Source: Flavobacteriaceae bacterium
GTDB lineage: Bacteria; Bacteroidota; Bacteroidia; Flavobacteriales; Flavobacteriaceae
Direction: 5' to 3'
Length of the DNA: 64,000 bases
Assembly (NCBI GenBank): GCA_017852075.1
Contig: JAFMLQ010000003.1
Location: 19,217 to 83,216, forward strand
The position numbers were made by a program, and so were the translations under genes. The stretch's first letter is position 1, and each line of letters begins with the position of its first letter. The notes below the pieces were generated by a model, which saw only the letters and a list, made by a program, of their open reading frames with translations, did no database searches and was not told where the DNA came from. Below, piece by piece: positions 9,009 to 17,838 of the stretch.

Positions 9009-9016
9009 TAAATTTG
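9009..9016 (+). promoter_or_regulatory. Candidate -7 box (TAAATTTG) of DUF4271-hemD
   Basis: TAAATTTG matches the Bacteroidota -7 consensus and ends 4 bases before the ATG at 9021. The transcript would be almost leaderless. No -33 TTTG is seen at standard spacing. Confidence 0.35.
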
Positions 9017-9020
9017 AATT

Positions 9021-9686
9021 ATGGGAGAGTGGATTTTTAGAAATAGTACCAATCAGGACTGGATCAGTTTGGTTTTTTTTGTCAACTTAATATTGGTATT
9101 TGCACTTTTTCAATTTGATCCTACACGAACAAAAAGATTGCTGAAATTTTATGCTTCAGATATTTATGTAAGTAAATATAACAACGATAAAAATCTAAAT
9201 TTTTTGAGTCCTTTCAACCTACTCAGCTTTTTAATTTTAATCAACACTTTATGCCTTTTTTTTCTCTCTCTGTCCAAATTCAATTTTAATAGTATTCAAT
9301 TTTCATTTGAATATTATTACCTCTTTCTAATGTTACTGGTGTTCATTAGTATTCGTTATTTATTGGTTTGGTTTACAATGAAACAGATGGGCCTATTGAG
9401 AGCTTTGAAACCCTTATTATTTAAGAGTTTTTCTCATCATATACAATTTGCCCTCACTCTGTTTCTTTTTTTACTTGTAAGTTATTTCTCTCCTATTTCC
9501 CTCGAGCTATTTCTTGGGATTTTTATTCTAGTGGGAGGAGGCTGGTGCTTCTATCAATTTCGAATTTTATTTTCTCTTTTTCAATCTCGACCTAAAGATG
9601 TTCTATATATAATTCTTTATCTTTGCACCCTAAAATTAATTCCATGGTATTGGTTCTATATTTTTACCATAGAACCGAGATTGTAA
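9021..9686 (+). CDS. DUF4271 membrane protein
   Basis: A 221-residue polytopic membrane protein with about five to six hydrophobic helices and the motif LVWFTMKQM in the middle. The sequence and the position immediately before uroporphyrinogen-III synthase fit DUF4271, a Bacteroidota family usually found beside hemD. The function is not known. The gene's 3' end runs to within 6 bases of the likely hemD start, so the two are cotranscribed. Confidence 0.78.
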   Translation: MGEWIFRNSTNQDWISLVFFVNLILVFALFQFDPTRTKRLLKFYASDIYVSKYNNDKNLNFLSPFNLLSFLILINTLCLFFLSLSKFNFNSIQFSFEYYYLFLMLLVFISIRYLLVWFTMKQMGLLRALKPLLFKSFSHHIQFALTLFLFLLVSYFSPISLELFLGIFILVGGGWCFYQFRILFSLFQSRPKDVLYIILYLCTLKLIPWYWFYIFTIEPRL

Positions 9687-9691
9687 TTCGA

Positions 9692-10444
9692 ATGATTATG
9701 AAAGTGAAAACAATTTTAGTCTCACAACCTGAGCCTTCATCGGAGAAGTCTCCCTATATCAGACTACAAGAAAAGCTCAAACTAACAGTCCATTTTAGAC
9801 CATTTATTCACGTAGAAGGAGTAGATGCTAAGGAAGTGCGGCAACAAAAAATTGATTTTAACAACTTCGACAATGTGGTATTGACAAGTCGCAATGCGGT
9901 GGATCATTATTTTAGACTTTGCAAAGAAATGCGTTTTACCGTTCCTGACAGTACAAAATACTTTTGTTTGTCCGAAGCGGTGGCCTATTATCTTCAAAAA
10001 TACGTGGTGTATAGAAAAAGAAAAGTTTATGTAGGAGAAGGGAAAATTGGTGATCTCGAAAGTGTGTTTAAGAAATTTGAAAAAGAAACTTTCCTTTTTC
10101 CAACCTCTGATATTCTCAAACAAGATGTCCCTGACTTTCTCAATAAATTGAACCTCAACTGGAAACGCGCCATTTTATATAAAACGGTGGTAAGTGATTT
10201 GTCAGACCTAAGAGATGTATACTACGATGTCCTTGCCTTTTTTAGCCCCTCTGGTATCGAATCTTTATTTAAAAACTTTCCCGATTTTAAACAAAATAAT
10301 ACCCGAATTGCTGTTTATGGTAATTCTACTATTAAAGCGGCTGAGGATGCGGGTCTCAAAGTGCAAATCAAAGCACCTACTCCAAATACACCCTCTATGA
10401 CTATGGCTATTGAACAGTATGTAATGAAAGTCAATAAGACCTAA
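9692..10444 (+). CDS. hemD: Uroporphyrinogen-III synthase
   Basis: About 250 residues from the Met of MIMKVKTILVSQPEP (the second Met, at 9698, is equally possible). The ORF-track start at 9623 lies inside DUF4271 and is rejected. HemD inverts the D ring and closes hydroxymethylbilane to uroporphyrinogen III in haem synthesis. The family is poorly conserved. Visible hallmarks are VVLTSRNAVDHYF in the first lobe and LAFFSPSGIESLF and IAVYGNSTIKAAEDAG in the second. Its stop overlaps the convergent DUF423 gene by 4 bases. Confidence 0.85.
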   Translation: MIMKVKTILVSQPEPSSEKSPYIRLQEKLKLTVHFRPFIHVEGVDAKEVRQQKIDFNNFDNVVLTSRNAVDHYFRLCKEMRFTVPDSTKYFCLSEAVAYYLQKYVVYRKRKVYVGEGKIGDLESVFKKFEKETFLFPTSDILKQDVPDFLNKLNLNWKRAILYKTVVSDLSDLRDVYYDVLAFFSPSGIESLFKNFPDFKQNNTRIAVYGNSTIKAAEDAGLKVQIKAPTPNTPSMTMAIEQYVMKVNKT

Positions 10445-10830
10445 GTTCTTTTTAAAAAACACAAGACACTATAACACCATCCCAAAATTAAAATTCCACC
10501 ACCAAGCGGTGTGACAGGACCCAATGTAGCTACTGAAAAAGTCAAAACTGACTTAAAACTTAAAATAAAAATACTTCCTGAAAAAAGTATGCTTCCCAAT
10601 ATGATCAACGTAGAAAAAATCTTTTTTTCTCGATCAGTAAAAAAATCAAAACTAGAAAACAACAAAAGAGCTAAACCGTGATAGGTTAAATAGCGAATAC
10701 CCACCTGAAAACTAGATAGGGATTCAGAGGTTAAAAATCGTTCCAAATAATGACTTGCAAATGCTCCCAATAGGATAGAAATAAGCATAAAGATGCTCCC
10801 GAAAAGTCTCATTCTATTTTTTAATTTCAT
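10441..10830 (-). CDS. DUF423 membrane protein (copy 1)
   Basis: A 129-residue protein with four hydrophobic helices. The family signatures are LLGAFASHYLE near the start, VGIRYLTYHGLALLL in the middle and TLGPVTPLGGGILILGW near the end. DUF423 (YgdD-like) proteins are small inner-membrane proteins of unknown role. A clear paralogue lies at 58909 in this window. The gene is convergent with hemD and its upstream region is very AT-rich. Confidence 0.88.
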   Translation of the reverse strand: MKLKNRMRLFGSIFMLISILLGAFASHYLERFLTSESLSSFQVGIRYLTYHGLALLLFSSFDFFTDREKKIFSTLIILGSILFSGSIFILSFKSVLTFSVATLGPVTPLGGGILILGWCYSVLCFLKRT

Positions 10831-10897
10831 TAACCCCTCATTTAAATAATAAGTATTAATTTACCTTAATATTACATTTTTAATTAAAATTATTTAA

Positions 10898-10905
10898 TAA
10901 TTTTG
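10898..10905 (+). promoter_or_regulatory. Candidate -7 box (TAATTTTG) of the Lrp-family gene
   Basis: TAATTTTG matches TAnnTTTG about 30 bases before the ATG at 10935, in a strongly AT-rich stretch. No -33 element is clear. Confidence 0.35.
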
Positions 10906-10934
10906 AAATAACTGTTGATAATAGGCACTTTTTT

Positions 10935-11405
10935 ATGAAAATAGCACAGCAAACCGTGACCATTGACGGAATTGATAAGATTATACTAAAGCAATTATTA
11001 CAGGATGCACGAACTCCGATTCAGATCATTGCAAAAGCTAGTGGCATTTCTGGTGCTGCGGTTCACCAACGCTTGAAAAAGCTTGAAAAAGCGGACGTCA
11101 TTTCTGGTTCACAAATCATCTTAAACCCCAGAATATTGGGGTATAAAACGGTAGCCTTTATTGGAATTTACTTGGACAAAGCCATGCGCAATCCCGAAGC
11201 TGTAAAACAGTTGAAAAATATTCCGGAAGTGATTGAATGTCATTATACTACTGGAAACTGGAGTATTTTCGCAAAGCTTTTATGTCGTGATAATGAACAT
11301 TTGATGGAATTACTCAACAAAAAAATACAATCTGTGGAAGGGGTTTCACGAACGGAGACCTTCATATCCCTTCAGGAACAAATGAATCGGCAAATTGCAC
11401 TTTAA
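10935..11405 (+). CDS. Lrp/AsnC family transcriptional regulator
   Basis: A 156-residue regulator. The N-terminal helix-turn-helix (about 15-60) reads LLQDARTPIQIIAKASGISGAAVHQRLKKLE. The C-terminal RAM/AsnC effector domain contains GYKTVAFIGIYLDK and VIECHYTTGNWSIFAKLLC. Members sense amino acids and regulate as octamers or dimers. Its stop abuts the stop of the convergent metallopeptidase gene. The regulon is not visible, and autoregulation would be typical of the family. Confidence 0.92.
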   Translation: MKIAQQTVTIDGIDKIILKQLLQDARTPIQIIAKASGISGAAVHQRLKKLEKADVISGSQIILNPRILGYKTVAFIGIYLDKAMRNPEAVKQLKNIPEVIECHYTTGNWSIFAKLLCRDNEHLMELLNKKIQSVEGVSRTETFISLQEQMNRQIAL

Positions 11406-12098
11406 TTAATTTCTGCGTCCTCCAAAGACTTGAAAAGCAAAATACGCTAAGGTTGCCAAAGAAGACAACGCAGCAACGACATAAGTTCTTGCCGCCCATT
11501 TCAAAGCATCTTTAGCACCTGCCAGCTCCTCACGTGAGACCATATTTTTACGCTGAAGCCATTCCAAAGCTCGATCACTAGCATCATACTCTACAGGTAA
11601 AGTAACAAAACTAAAAAGGGTTCCCATGGCAAATAAGCCTACTCCCGCAGCTGCAATTTCAAAACCAAAAGGAATGACTTGCATTAAAACCAACCCTCCA
11701 ATTATGACGATCATTGACAAATTTGAGGCTACTCCCACAATCGGAACCAAAGAAGAGCGCAACTGAAGCCATTGGTAGCTGCGAGCATGTTGAACCGCAT
11801 GACCGCACTCATGTGCAGCTACCGCTGCTGCTGCTGCATTGCGTTCATTATAAACAGATTCACTCAGATTTATGGTTTTCTTTTGTGGATTGTAATGGTC
11901 TGTGAGAGATCCCCGAACAGAAATTACCTCCACATCTCTGATACCATGATCTGCTAGCATTTGTTCTGCAATTTCTTTTCCCGACATCCCATTGCGGAGT
12001 TGCAACTTGGAATACGTTTTAAACTTGCGCTTTAGGGTATTGCTTACCCACATACTGGCAAGTGAAATTAAAATAATCAGCAAATAATAACTTCCCAT
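11406..12098 (-). CDS. Zinc metallopeptidase, YugP-like membrane protein
   Basis: A 230-residue integral membrane protein with a zinc protease motif, AAAVAAHECGHAVQHA (HExxH form, near residue 96). Hydrophobic helices lie at the N-terminus, around residues 115-155 and at the C-terminus. This is the pattern of the YugP-like family (DUF2227-type zinc metallopeptidase), probably with the active site at the membrane surface. The substrate is unknown. A TATTTTTG -7 box lies just upstream on the minus strand. Confidence 0.88.
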   Translation of the reverse strand: MGSYYLLIILISLASMWVSNTLKRKFKTYSKLQLRNGMSGKEIAEQMLADHGIRDVEVISVRGSLTDHYNPQKKTINLSESVYNERNAAAAAVAAHECGHAVQHARSYQWLQLRSSLVPIVGVASNLSMIVIIGGLVLMQVIPFGFEIAAAGVGLFAMGTLFSFVTLPVEYDASDRALEWLQRKNMVSREELAGAKDALKWAARTYVVAALSSLATLAYFAFQVFGGRRN

Positions 12099-12110
12099 GT
12101 CTTTTTTTTA

Positions 12111-12118
12111 CAAAAATA
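12111..12118 (-). promoter_or_regulatory. -7 box (TATTTTTG) of the metallopeptidase gene
   Basis: A perfect TAnnTTTG on the minus strand, 12 bases before the start codon. No TTTG sits at the standard -33 distance. The rest of the 130-base gap to leuS shows no other feature. Confidence 0.45.
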
Positions 12119-12230
12119 AATCAAACCGCTGAATTGGTTCTGTTTCTAATTGATTTTAACTTAAATTAAATATGCTCGTGATCAATTAGAAAATTTGGGA
12201 AAGCAAACCCTTACAAAGGATTGCTCTCAC

Positions 12231-15047
12231 TTAGAAAACGATATTGATGATTTTGTTGGGAACAACAATCCATTTTTTAGGTACTTTTCCTTGAAGGTAG
12301 TCCACAGTTCTTTCGTCTTCCAAGACTGCTTTTTTAATTTCTTCCTGATCTAAACTCAATGCAAGTGGGATTGTAAATCGCATTTTTCCATTGAAAGAAA
12401 CAGGATAGTTTTTTGTGTCTTCGATAAGATAGAATTCGTTGACCACAGGATAAGGATGATCCACCAAGGTGGAAGGGTTTCCTAATTTCTCCCACATTTC
12501 TTCAGCAAGATGCGGAGCAAAAGGAGACAATAATAACGTCAATGGAGAAAGAATTTCCCTGCTATGACAATCGAGACTAGTCAACTCATTTACACAAATC
12601 ATAAAAGAACTCACACAGGTATTGAAAGAAAAACTTTCAATATCCATAGTTACTTTTTTAATGGTTTCATGGAGTATTTTCAATTCTTTTTTCCCAGGTG
12701 CTTCATCTGTAACGATCCATTCGTCATCTCTGAAAAACAAACGCCAGTATTTCTTTAAAAAATTATGTACTCCCGAAATTCCTGCTGTGTTCCAAGGCTT
12801 GGCCTGCTCTATAGGTCCTAAAAACATTTCATACATTCGGAGAGTATCTGCCCCATATTGCTCACATATTTCGTCAGGATTGACCACATTGTACTTGGAC
12901 TTGGACATTTTTTCTACCTCTCGCCCTACTTTAAAAACCCCTTGATGCATTTCAAATTCAGCAGATTCAAACTGACTTTGCCATTTTCTCAACCCCTCAA
13001 TATCCAATTCGTCAGAGGCGTTGACCAGATTTACATCCACACGAATAGGCTCCATCTCTTCTTGAGAACTCAAGAGGTCTTTGGATATATAAGTTTGTGT
13101 TCCTGGTTTTCTATAGATAAAAGCAGAAGTTCCTAAGATCATTCCTTGATTGATCAATTTTTGAGCATATTCTTCTACAGGTAATAATCCAAGATCAAAG
13201 AGAAATTTTTGCCAAAAACGGGAATACAACAAGTGTCCTGTAGCGTGTTCACTTCCTCCTAAATACAAATCTACGTCCCGCCAATATTCCATCGCTTCTT
13301 TCCCAACAAAAGCCTCCGAATTTTGGGCATCCATATACCGATAAAAATACCAAGAACTCCCTGCCCAACCTGGCATGGTGTTTAACTCTAAAGGAAATAC
13401 GTTTTGATGGTCAATTTTTTTATTCTCTACTACCTTATTGCTTTTTGTATCCCAAGCCCATTCATGCGCATTGCCTAGCGGAGGAGCACCTTCGGGGGTG
13501 GGTAAATAATTTGCTACTTCTGGGAGTTCCAAGGGTAAGTCCTCCAAAGTCAGCGCCTGAGGGATTCCATCTTTGTAATACATCGGAATGGGCTCTCCCC
13601 AATATCGCTGTCTGCTAAAAATAGCATCGCGTAATCGGTAATTTATCGTTCCGGTACCACAGCCTTTTTCTTCCAAGGCTTCAATAACCCTAGTCATGGC
13701 TTTTTCATAGGATAAACCCGTTAAAAAGCTAGAATTATCGATCGTTGTGTGCTCTTTATCCGTAAAGGCTTCTTTTTCGATAGAAACGTCCTTAAAAATG
13801 TTTTTGATAGGAATGTCAAAATGTTTTGCAAAATCATAATCTCTCTGATCTCCACAAGGAACTGCCATAACAGCACCTGTTCCATAATCTGCAAGGACAT
13901 AATCACCTATCCAAATAGGAATTCTACTGCCATCAAACGGATGAAGTACATAACTTCCTGTAAAGACTCCAGTACTGTTTTTAACATCAGCCATACGCTC
14001 ACGTTGAGTCCGTTGTTGGGTTTCAGCGATATACGCATCCACCTCTGCTTTAAAATTAGGATGAGTGATTTTTTGCACCAACTCCAACTCGGGCGCAAGG
14101 GTCATAAAAGTCACGCCAAACAAAGTGTCAGGACGTGTAGTAAAAACTTCAATTTTTTCCTCGTGTCCTTCAATTTGAAAAAAAACTTTTGCCCCAATGG
14201 ATTTTCCGATCCAATTGCGTTGCATTTCTTTCAAAGACTCAGACCAATCGAGATCATCCAATCCTCTCAGCAAACGTTCTGCATAGGCTCCAATACGCAT
14301 GCTCCATTGCTTCATCTTCTTTTTTGTAACAGGATATCCTCCGCGCTCAGATACACCATTGATAATTTCATCATTGGCCAAAACCGTCCCCAGTTCGGCG
14401 CACCAGTTGACCTCTGTATCGGATAAATAAGTCAAGCGATAGCCCAATAAAATTTCTGCTTTTTCTCTCTCATCAAAACCGTTCCATTGTGCGGCATTGA
14501 AGGATTCTATTCCAGGGCTACAAACAGCATTGAGATTGACGTTTCCCTCAGTTTGAAAACGGGCTACCAAGCTGGAAATAGGTAAAGCTTTGTCGGTATC
14601 GTTACAATAATAATGGTCAAAAAGAAGCAGAAAAATCCACTGTGTCCATTTATAAAAATCTGGGCTTGAGGTTCGCACTTCTCTACTCCAATCAAAAGAA
14701 AAACCCATTTGATCAAGCTGATCTCGGTATCGCGCAATGTTTTCTTGGGTTGTCTTTGCGGGATGTTGACCCGTTTGTATGGCGTACTGTTCAGCAGGTA
14801 AACCAAAAGAATCATAACCTTGAGGATGTAAGACATTAAACCCTTGGTGTCTTTTATAACGGGCATAAATATCACTGGCAATATAACCCAAAGGATGACC
14901 TACATGCAAACCTGCGCCAGAAGGATAAGGAAACATATCCAAAATGTAATATTTGGGTTTTTCAGAACGATTATGGGCTTTAAAAGTTTGATTTTTCGCC
15001 CAATAGGCGCGCCATTTCTTTTCTATTTGATTAAAGTCGTATCCCAC
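12231..15047 (-). CDS. leuS: Leucyl-tRNA synthetase
   Basis: A 938-residue class I synthetase that charges tRNA-Leu. The HIGH motif appears as PYPSGAGLHVGHPLGY, the tRNA/zinc region as MPGWAGSSWYFYRYMD, and the KMSKS loop as EKMSKSKYNVVNPDE. The editing domain (GTGAVMAVPCGDQRDYDFA) and anticodon-binding C-terminus are intact. I moved the start from the ORF-track GTG (15077) to the GTG at 15047. The first GTG overlaps a strong promoter -7 box, and GYDFNQIEKKW matches the usual LeuS N-terminus. The protein is longer than E. coli LeuS owing to insertions in the catalytic core, as is usual in Bacteroidota. Confidence 0.96.
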   Translation of the reverse strand: MGYDFNQIEKKWRAYWAKNQTFKAHNRSEKPKYYILDMFPYPSGAGLHVGHPLGYIASDIYARYKRHQGFNVLHPQGYDSFGLPAEQYAIQTGQHPAKTTQENIARYRDQLDQMGFSFDWSREVRTSSPDFYKWTQWIFLLLFDHYYCNDTDKALPISSLVARFQTEGNVNLNAVCSPGIESFNAAQWNGFDEREKAEILLGYRLTYLSDTEVNWCAELGTVLANDEIINGVSERGGYPVTKKKMKQWSMRIGAYAERLLRGLDDLDWSESLKEMQRNWIGKSIGAKVFFQIEGHEEKIEVFTTRPDTLFGVTFMTLAPELELVQKITHPNFKAEVDAYIAETQQRTQRERMADVKNSTGVFTGSYVLHPFDGSRIPIWIGDYVLADYGTGAVMAVPCGDQRDYDFAKHFDIPIKNIFKDVSIEKEAFTDKEHTTIDNSSFLTGLSYEKAMTRVIEALEEKGCGTGTINYRLRDAIFSRQRYWGEPIPMYYKDGIPQALTLEDLPLELPEVANYLPTPEGAPPLGNAHEWAWDTKSNKVVENKKIDHQNVFPLELNTMPGWAGSSWYFYRYMDAQNSEAFVGKEAMEYWRDVDLYLGGSEHATGHLLYSRFWQKFLFDLGLLPVEEYAQKLINQGMILGTSAFIYRKPGTQTYISKDLLSSQEEMEPIRVDVNLVNASDELDIEGLRKWQSQFESAEFEMHQGVFKVGREVEKMSKSKYNVVNPDEICEQYGADTLRMYEMFLGPIEQAKPWNTAGISGVHNFLKKYWRLFFRDDEWIVTDEAPGKKELKILHETIKKVTMDIESFSFNTCVSSFMICVNELTSLDCHSREILSPLTLLLSPFAPHLAEEMWEKLGNPSTLVDHPYPVVNEFYLIEDTKNYPVSFNGKMRFTIPLALSLDQEEIKKAVLEDERTVDYLQGKVPKKWIVVPNKIINIVF

Positions 15048-15076
15048 AGTTTTCTGAGTTGTTCTTTTGAAAGGCA

Positions 15077-15106
15077 CAAAAATACGCTTATTGCTTGAAT
15101 GTCAAA
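15077..15106 (-). promoter_or_regulatory. Promoter of leuS (TTTG - 18 nt - TATTTTTG)
   Basis: On the minus strand TTTG (15103-15106) and TATTTTTG (15077-15084) are separated by 18 bases, a textbook Bacteroidota sigma-ABfr promoter. It ends about 30 bases before the chosen leuS GTG and covers the ORF-track start codon, which therefore cannot be translated from this transcript. This is the best promoter in the window. Confidence 0.75.
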
Positions 15107-15168
15107 AAGCTAAAAGAATATTTTATCCCAGTCCAAATCTTATATTTCTTTCTATTTTTACAAAAACT

Positions 15169-16053
15169 ATGTCCGTGGCTAAAAGATTTTACGACAAATA
15201 TCAAAAAACAAGGGTGCTCAACAGTTATGTCTCTGTAGTGGTAAGCATCACAGTAGTCCTTTTTTTCTTGGGGGTTTTAGGGCTTTTTTTACTCAATACT
15301 AAAAATGTAGCTTCCCATTTTAAAGAACAAATTGTCATGACTGTTTATGTAAAGGACAGTGCCAAAGACATTGAGGTCACTCAATTACAAAAGAAAATTC
15401 AATTAGATCCCGCAACCAAAAAAGTAAATTTCACTCCAAAAGAGGAAGCAGCTGCGCAATATGCCAGGGATATTGGAGAGGACTTTGTAGAATTTTTAGG
15501 ATATAACCCCTTGTTAAACTCTGTAGATATTTATTTTAATGCCGCATTTGTCAACACAATTAGTTTAACCCAAACCCAAAAAGAAATTGAATCTGAGAGT
15601 TTTGTGGAGGAAGTAGTTTACGATCAGCCTTTAGTAACCCTTTTAGACGAAAATATTCAGAGAATTTCATTTGTCCTTCTACTTTGTACTATCCTTTTTG
15701 TAATTATTGCACTTCTTTTAATCAATAGCTCCATAAGACTTTCTATTTACTCCAAACGCTTTGTTATCAAAACTATGCAGCTAGTAGGTGCCACAAAATC
15801 TTTTATCCGCAAACCTTTTATTTGGAGTCATTTACGGTTGGGAATTATCAGTTCTTTACTTGCCGTATTTGGTCTGAGCCTTTTGCTTTGGGAGGTAAAT
15901 CAACGTTTCCCCGAATTGGGTATGTGGGATCAAACTTTTGAGTTGATTATAGTTTTTGGAGGTGTCTTTCTCTTGGGAATAAGTATTACAGGATTGAGCA
16001 CTTTCTTTGCGACACAACGCTATCTAAATCTTAAAACCGACGCTGTTTATTAA
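15169..16053 (+). CDS. ftsX: Cell division protein FtsX
   Basis: A 294-residue permease-like protein starting at MSVAKRFYDKYQKTR. The ORF-track start is 34 codons upstream and overlaps the leuS promoter. There is one N-terminal membrane helix (about 22-44), an extracellular domain (about 50-165), then three more helices, the FtsX topology. FtsEX couples ATP hydrolysis to peptidoglycan hydrolase activation at the septum. The ATPase FtsE is not in the window, which is usual for Bacteroidota. It is the first gene of the run ftsX-DUF3098-uppP-truB. Confidence 0.9.
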   Translation: MSVAKRFYDKYQKTRVLNSYVSVVVSITVVLFFLGVLGLFLLNTKNVASHFKEQIVMTVYVKDSAKDIEVTQLQKKIQLDPATKKVNFTPKEEAAAQYARDIGEDFVEFLGYNPLLNSVDIYFNAAFVNTISLTQTQKEIESESFVEEVVYDQPLVTLLDENIQRISFVLLLCTILFVIIALLLINSSIRLSIYSKRFVIKTMQLVGATKSFIRKPFIWSHLRLGIISSLLAVFGLSLLLWEVNQRFPELGMWDQTFELIIVFGGVFLLGISITGLSTFFATQRYLNLKTDAVY

Positions 16054-16062
16054 ATCTAGATT

Positions 16063-16308
16063 ATGAAAAAAAACACTCCTACCAAGAAGTTTTTGTTTGA
16101 AAAAAGGAACTATCGTTTTCTATTTATTGCTTTAATGTTGATAGCCATTGGTTTTATTTTGATGACTGGTGGAGGCAGTGAAGATCCCAATTATTTCAAT
16201 GAAGAAATTTTTAATTTTAGAAGGATTCGTTTGGCACCTACCATGGTTCTTATAGGATTTGGCGTAGCAATGTATTCCATACTGACCAAACCTACATCAA
16301 AGAAATGA
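16063..16308 (+). CDS. DUF3098 small membrane protein
   Basis: An 81-residue protein with two hydrophobic helices (about 19-36 and 58-75) and the sequence LMTGGGSEDPNYFNEEIFNFRRI between them, characteristic of DUF3098. The family is found in Bacteroidota between ftsX and uppP (recalled context, and seen here). Its stop overlaps the uppP start by 4 bases, indicating translational coupling. The function is unknown. The context suggests a role in envelope or division processes. Confidence 0.85.
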   Translation: MKKNTPTKKFLFEKRNYRFLFIALMLIAIGFILMTGGGSEDPNYFNEEIFNFRRIRLAPTMVLIGFGVAMYSILTKPTSKK

Positions 16309-17096
16309 ATTTTATTGAAGTTATTATACTTGGAATCATACAAGGTCTCACAGAATTTTTGCCCATATCCTCTAGTGGTCATTTAGAAATTGGGAAGGCT
16401 CTTTTTGGTAACGAAACCATAGGACAGGAAAGTTTATTTCTTACTCTTGTTTTGCATTTTGGAACAGCATTGAGCACTATGGTTGTCTTTAAAAACGAAA
16501 TTATTGAAATTTTGAAAGGATTGTTTCAATTAAAGTGGAATGATGACATGCGTTTCTCTTTAAAAATCATAATCTCTATGATTCCTGCCGCTCTTGTAGG
16601 ACTGTTTTTACAGGATCAAATCGAAGCTTTATTTTCCCAAAACTTGATTTTGGTAGGTACCATGTTGCTAATCACTTCCATATTTCTTTTTTTAGCCGAT
16701 CGGGCTACACACACTGAAAAAAAAGTTTCCTACTCCAATGCATTCGTGTTGGGTGTCGTCCAAGCTGTTGCTATTCTACCTGGTATCTCCCGCAGTGGAT
16801 CTACAATCGCAAGTGCCGTATTATTAGGCATTGATAGACAAAAAGCAGCACGTTTTTCTTTTCTTATGGTACTGCCCTTGATTTTTGGCAGTATGGCAAA
16901 AACGCTTATCGACATGCAAGGAGTGCCAGAAAATACAAATATGCTGCAATTAATTTTAGGCTTTACAGCTGCTTTTTTTAGTGGAATTTTGGCTTGCAGG
17001 TGGATGATTGTACTGGTGAAGAAAAGTCAGCTGAAATATTTCAGCTATTATTGCCTGATAGTAGGTTTTTCAACAATCGTATATGGATTTTTTTAA
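16305..17096 (+). CDS. uppP: Undecaprenyl-diphosphate phosphatase
   Basis: A 263-residue polytopic membrane enzyme. It dephosphorylates undecaprenyl diphosphate to recycle the carrier lipid for peptidoglycan and polysaccharide synthesis, and it underlies bacitracin resistance in the family. The two conserved motifs are present: EFLPISSSGHLEIG near residue 17 and LPGISRSGSTIASA near residue 157. It overlaps DUF3098 by 4 bases and truB by 14 bases, so the four genes form one translationally coupled operon. Confidence 0.95.
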   Translation: MNFIEVIILGIIQGLTEFLPISSSGHLEIGKALFGNETIGQESLFLTLVLHFGTALSTMVVFKNEIIEILKGLFQLKWNDDMRFSLKIIISMIPAALVGLFLQDQIEALFSQNLILVGTMLLITSIFLFLADRATHTEKKVSYSNAFVLGVVQAVAILPGISRSGSTIASAVLLGIDRQKAARFSFLMVLPLIFGSMAKTLIDMQGVPENTNMLQLILGFTAAFFSGILACRWMIVLVKKSQLKYFSYYCLIVGFSTIVYGFF

Positions 17097-17823
17097 ACAA
17101 CATTTTCAAGCCGAAACCCTTCTAGAAGGTCAGGTTTTTCCGATTGATAAGCCACTTGGTTGGACCTCATTTCAGGTAGTCAATAAAATCCGTTGGTTTC
17201 TCAAAAACGAAACCGGTTTAAAAAAGTTGAAAGTTGGTCACGCTGGTACTTTAGACCCTTTAGCCACTGGTCTTTTGATTATCTGTACTGGAAAAAAAAC
17301 TAAATCTATTGACGCTTTTCAAAAAGAGGAAAAAACATATGAAGGAACCTTTAAATTGGGAGCCACTACTCCTTCTTACGATCTGGAAACAGAAATTAAT
17401 GCAGTTTTTTCTACAGAGCATATTAATGAAAATTTAATTCAGGAAGCTGCCCTGGCATTTACTGGATCAATTGAACAATACCCCCCCTTGTATTCTGCTT
17501 TAAAAAAAGACGGAAAACGACTTTACGAATTTGCCAGAGAGGGAAAATCTGTCGATTTAAAAGCGCGTATCGTACAAATTTCAAAATTTGAAGTTCAAAA
17601 AATCGCGCTTCCAGATATTGATTTTTTAGTTCAATGCAGCAAGGGAACCTACATCCGAAGTTTAGCAAACGATTTTGGGAGAAAATTGGAATCAGGTGCC
17701 TATCTTTCGGCACTTAAAAGAACACAAAGCGGAAACTTTACACTATCAAACGCTTATACCATGAAAAGTGTAGTGGACATCGATTCTAACAAAAACATTA
17801 AAAGAGTGGAATTAACCTCCTAA
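17083..17823 (+). CDS. truB: tRNA pseudouridine(55) synthase
   Basis: A 246-residue enzyme that makes the T-loop pseudouridine at position 55 of tRNAs. The motifs are DKPLGWTSFQVVNKIR at about residue 23 and GHAGTLDPLATGLL, containing the catalytic Asp, at about residue 53. The RNA-binding CSKGTYIRSLANDFG is also present. It starts within the end of uppP. The short C-terminus without a full PUA domain is normal for Bacteroidota. nadA follows 15 bases later. Confidence 0.95.
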   Translation: MDFFKQHFQAETLLEGQVFPIDKPLGWTSFQVVNKIRWFLKNETGLKKLKVGHAGTLDPLATGLLIICTGKKTKSIDAFQKEEKTYEGTFKLGATTPSYDLETEINAVFSTEHINENLIQEAALAFTGSIEQYPPLYSALKKDGKRLYEFAREGKSVDLKARIVQISKFEVQKIALPDIDFLVQCSKGTYIRSLANDFGRKLESGAYLSALKRTQSGNFTLSNAYTMKSVVDIDSNKNIKRVELTS

Positions 17824-17838
17824 CCTCAATAAAATCAA

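Noticed and set aside
13749-14426. 225-residue plus-strand ORF inside leuS
   Set aside because: It is antisense to the conserved LeuS core, shows no domain or signal, and is rich in residues typical of a shadow frame. Leave out.
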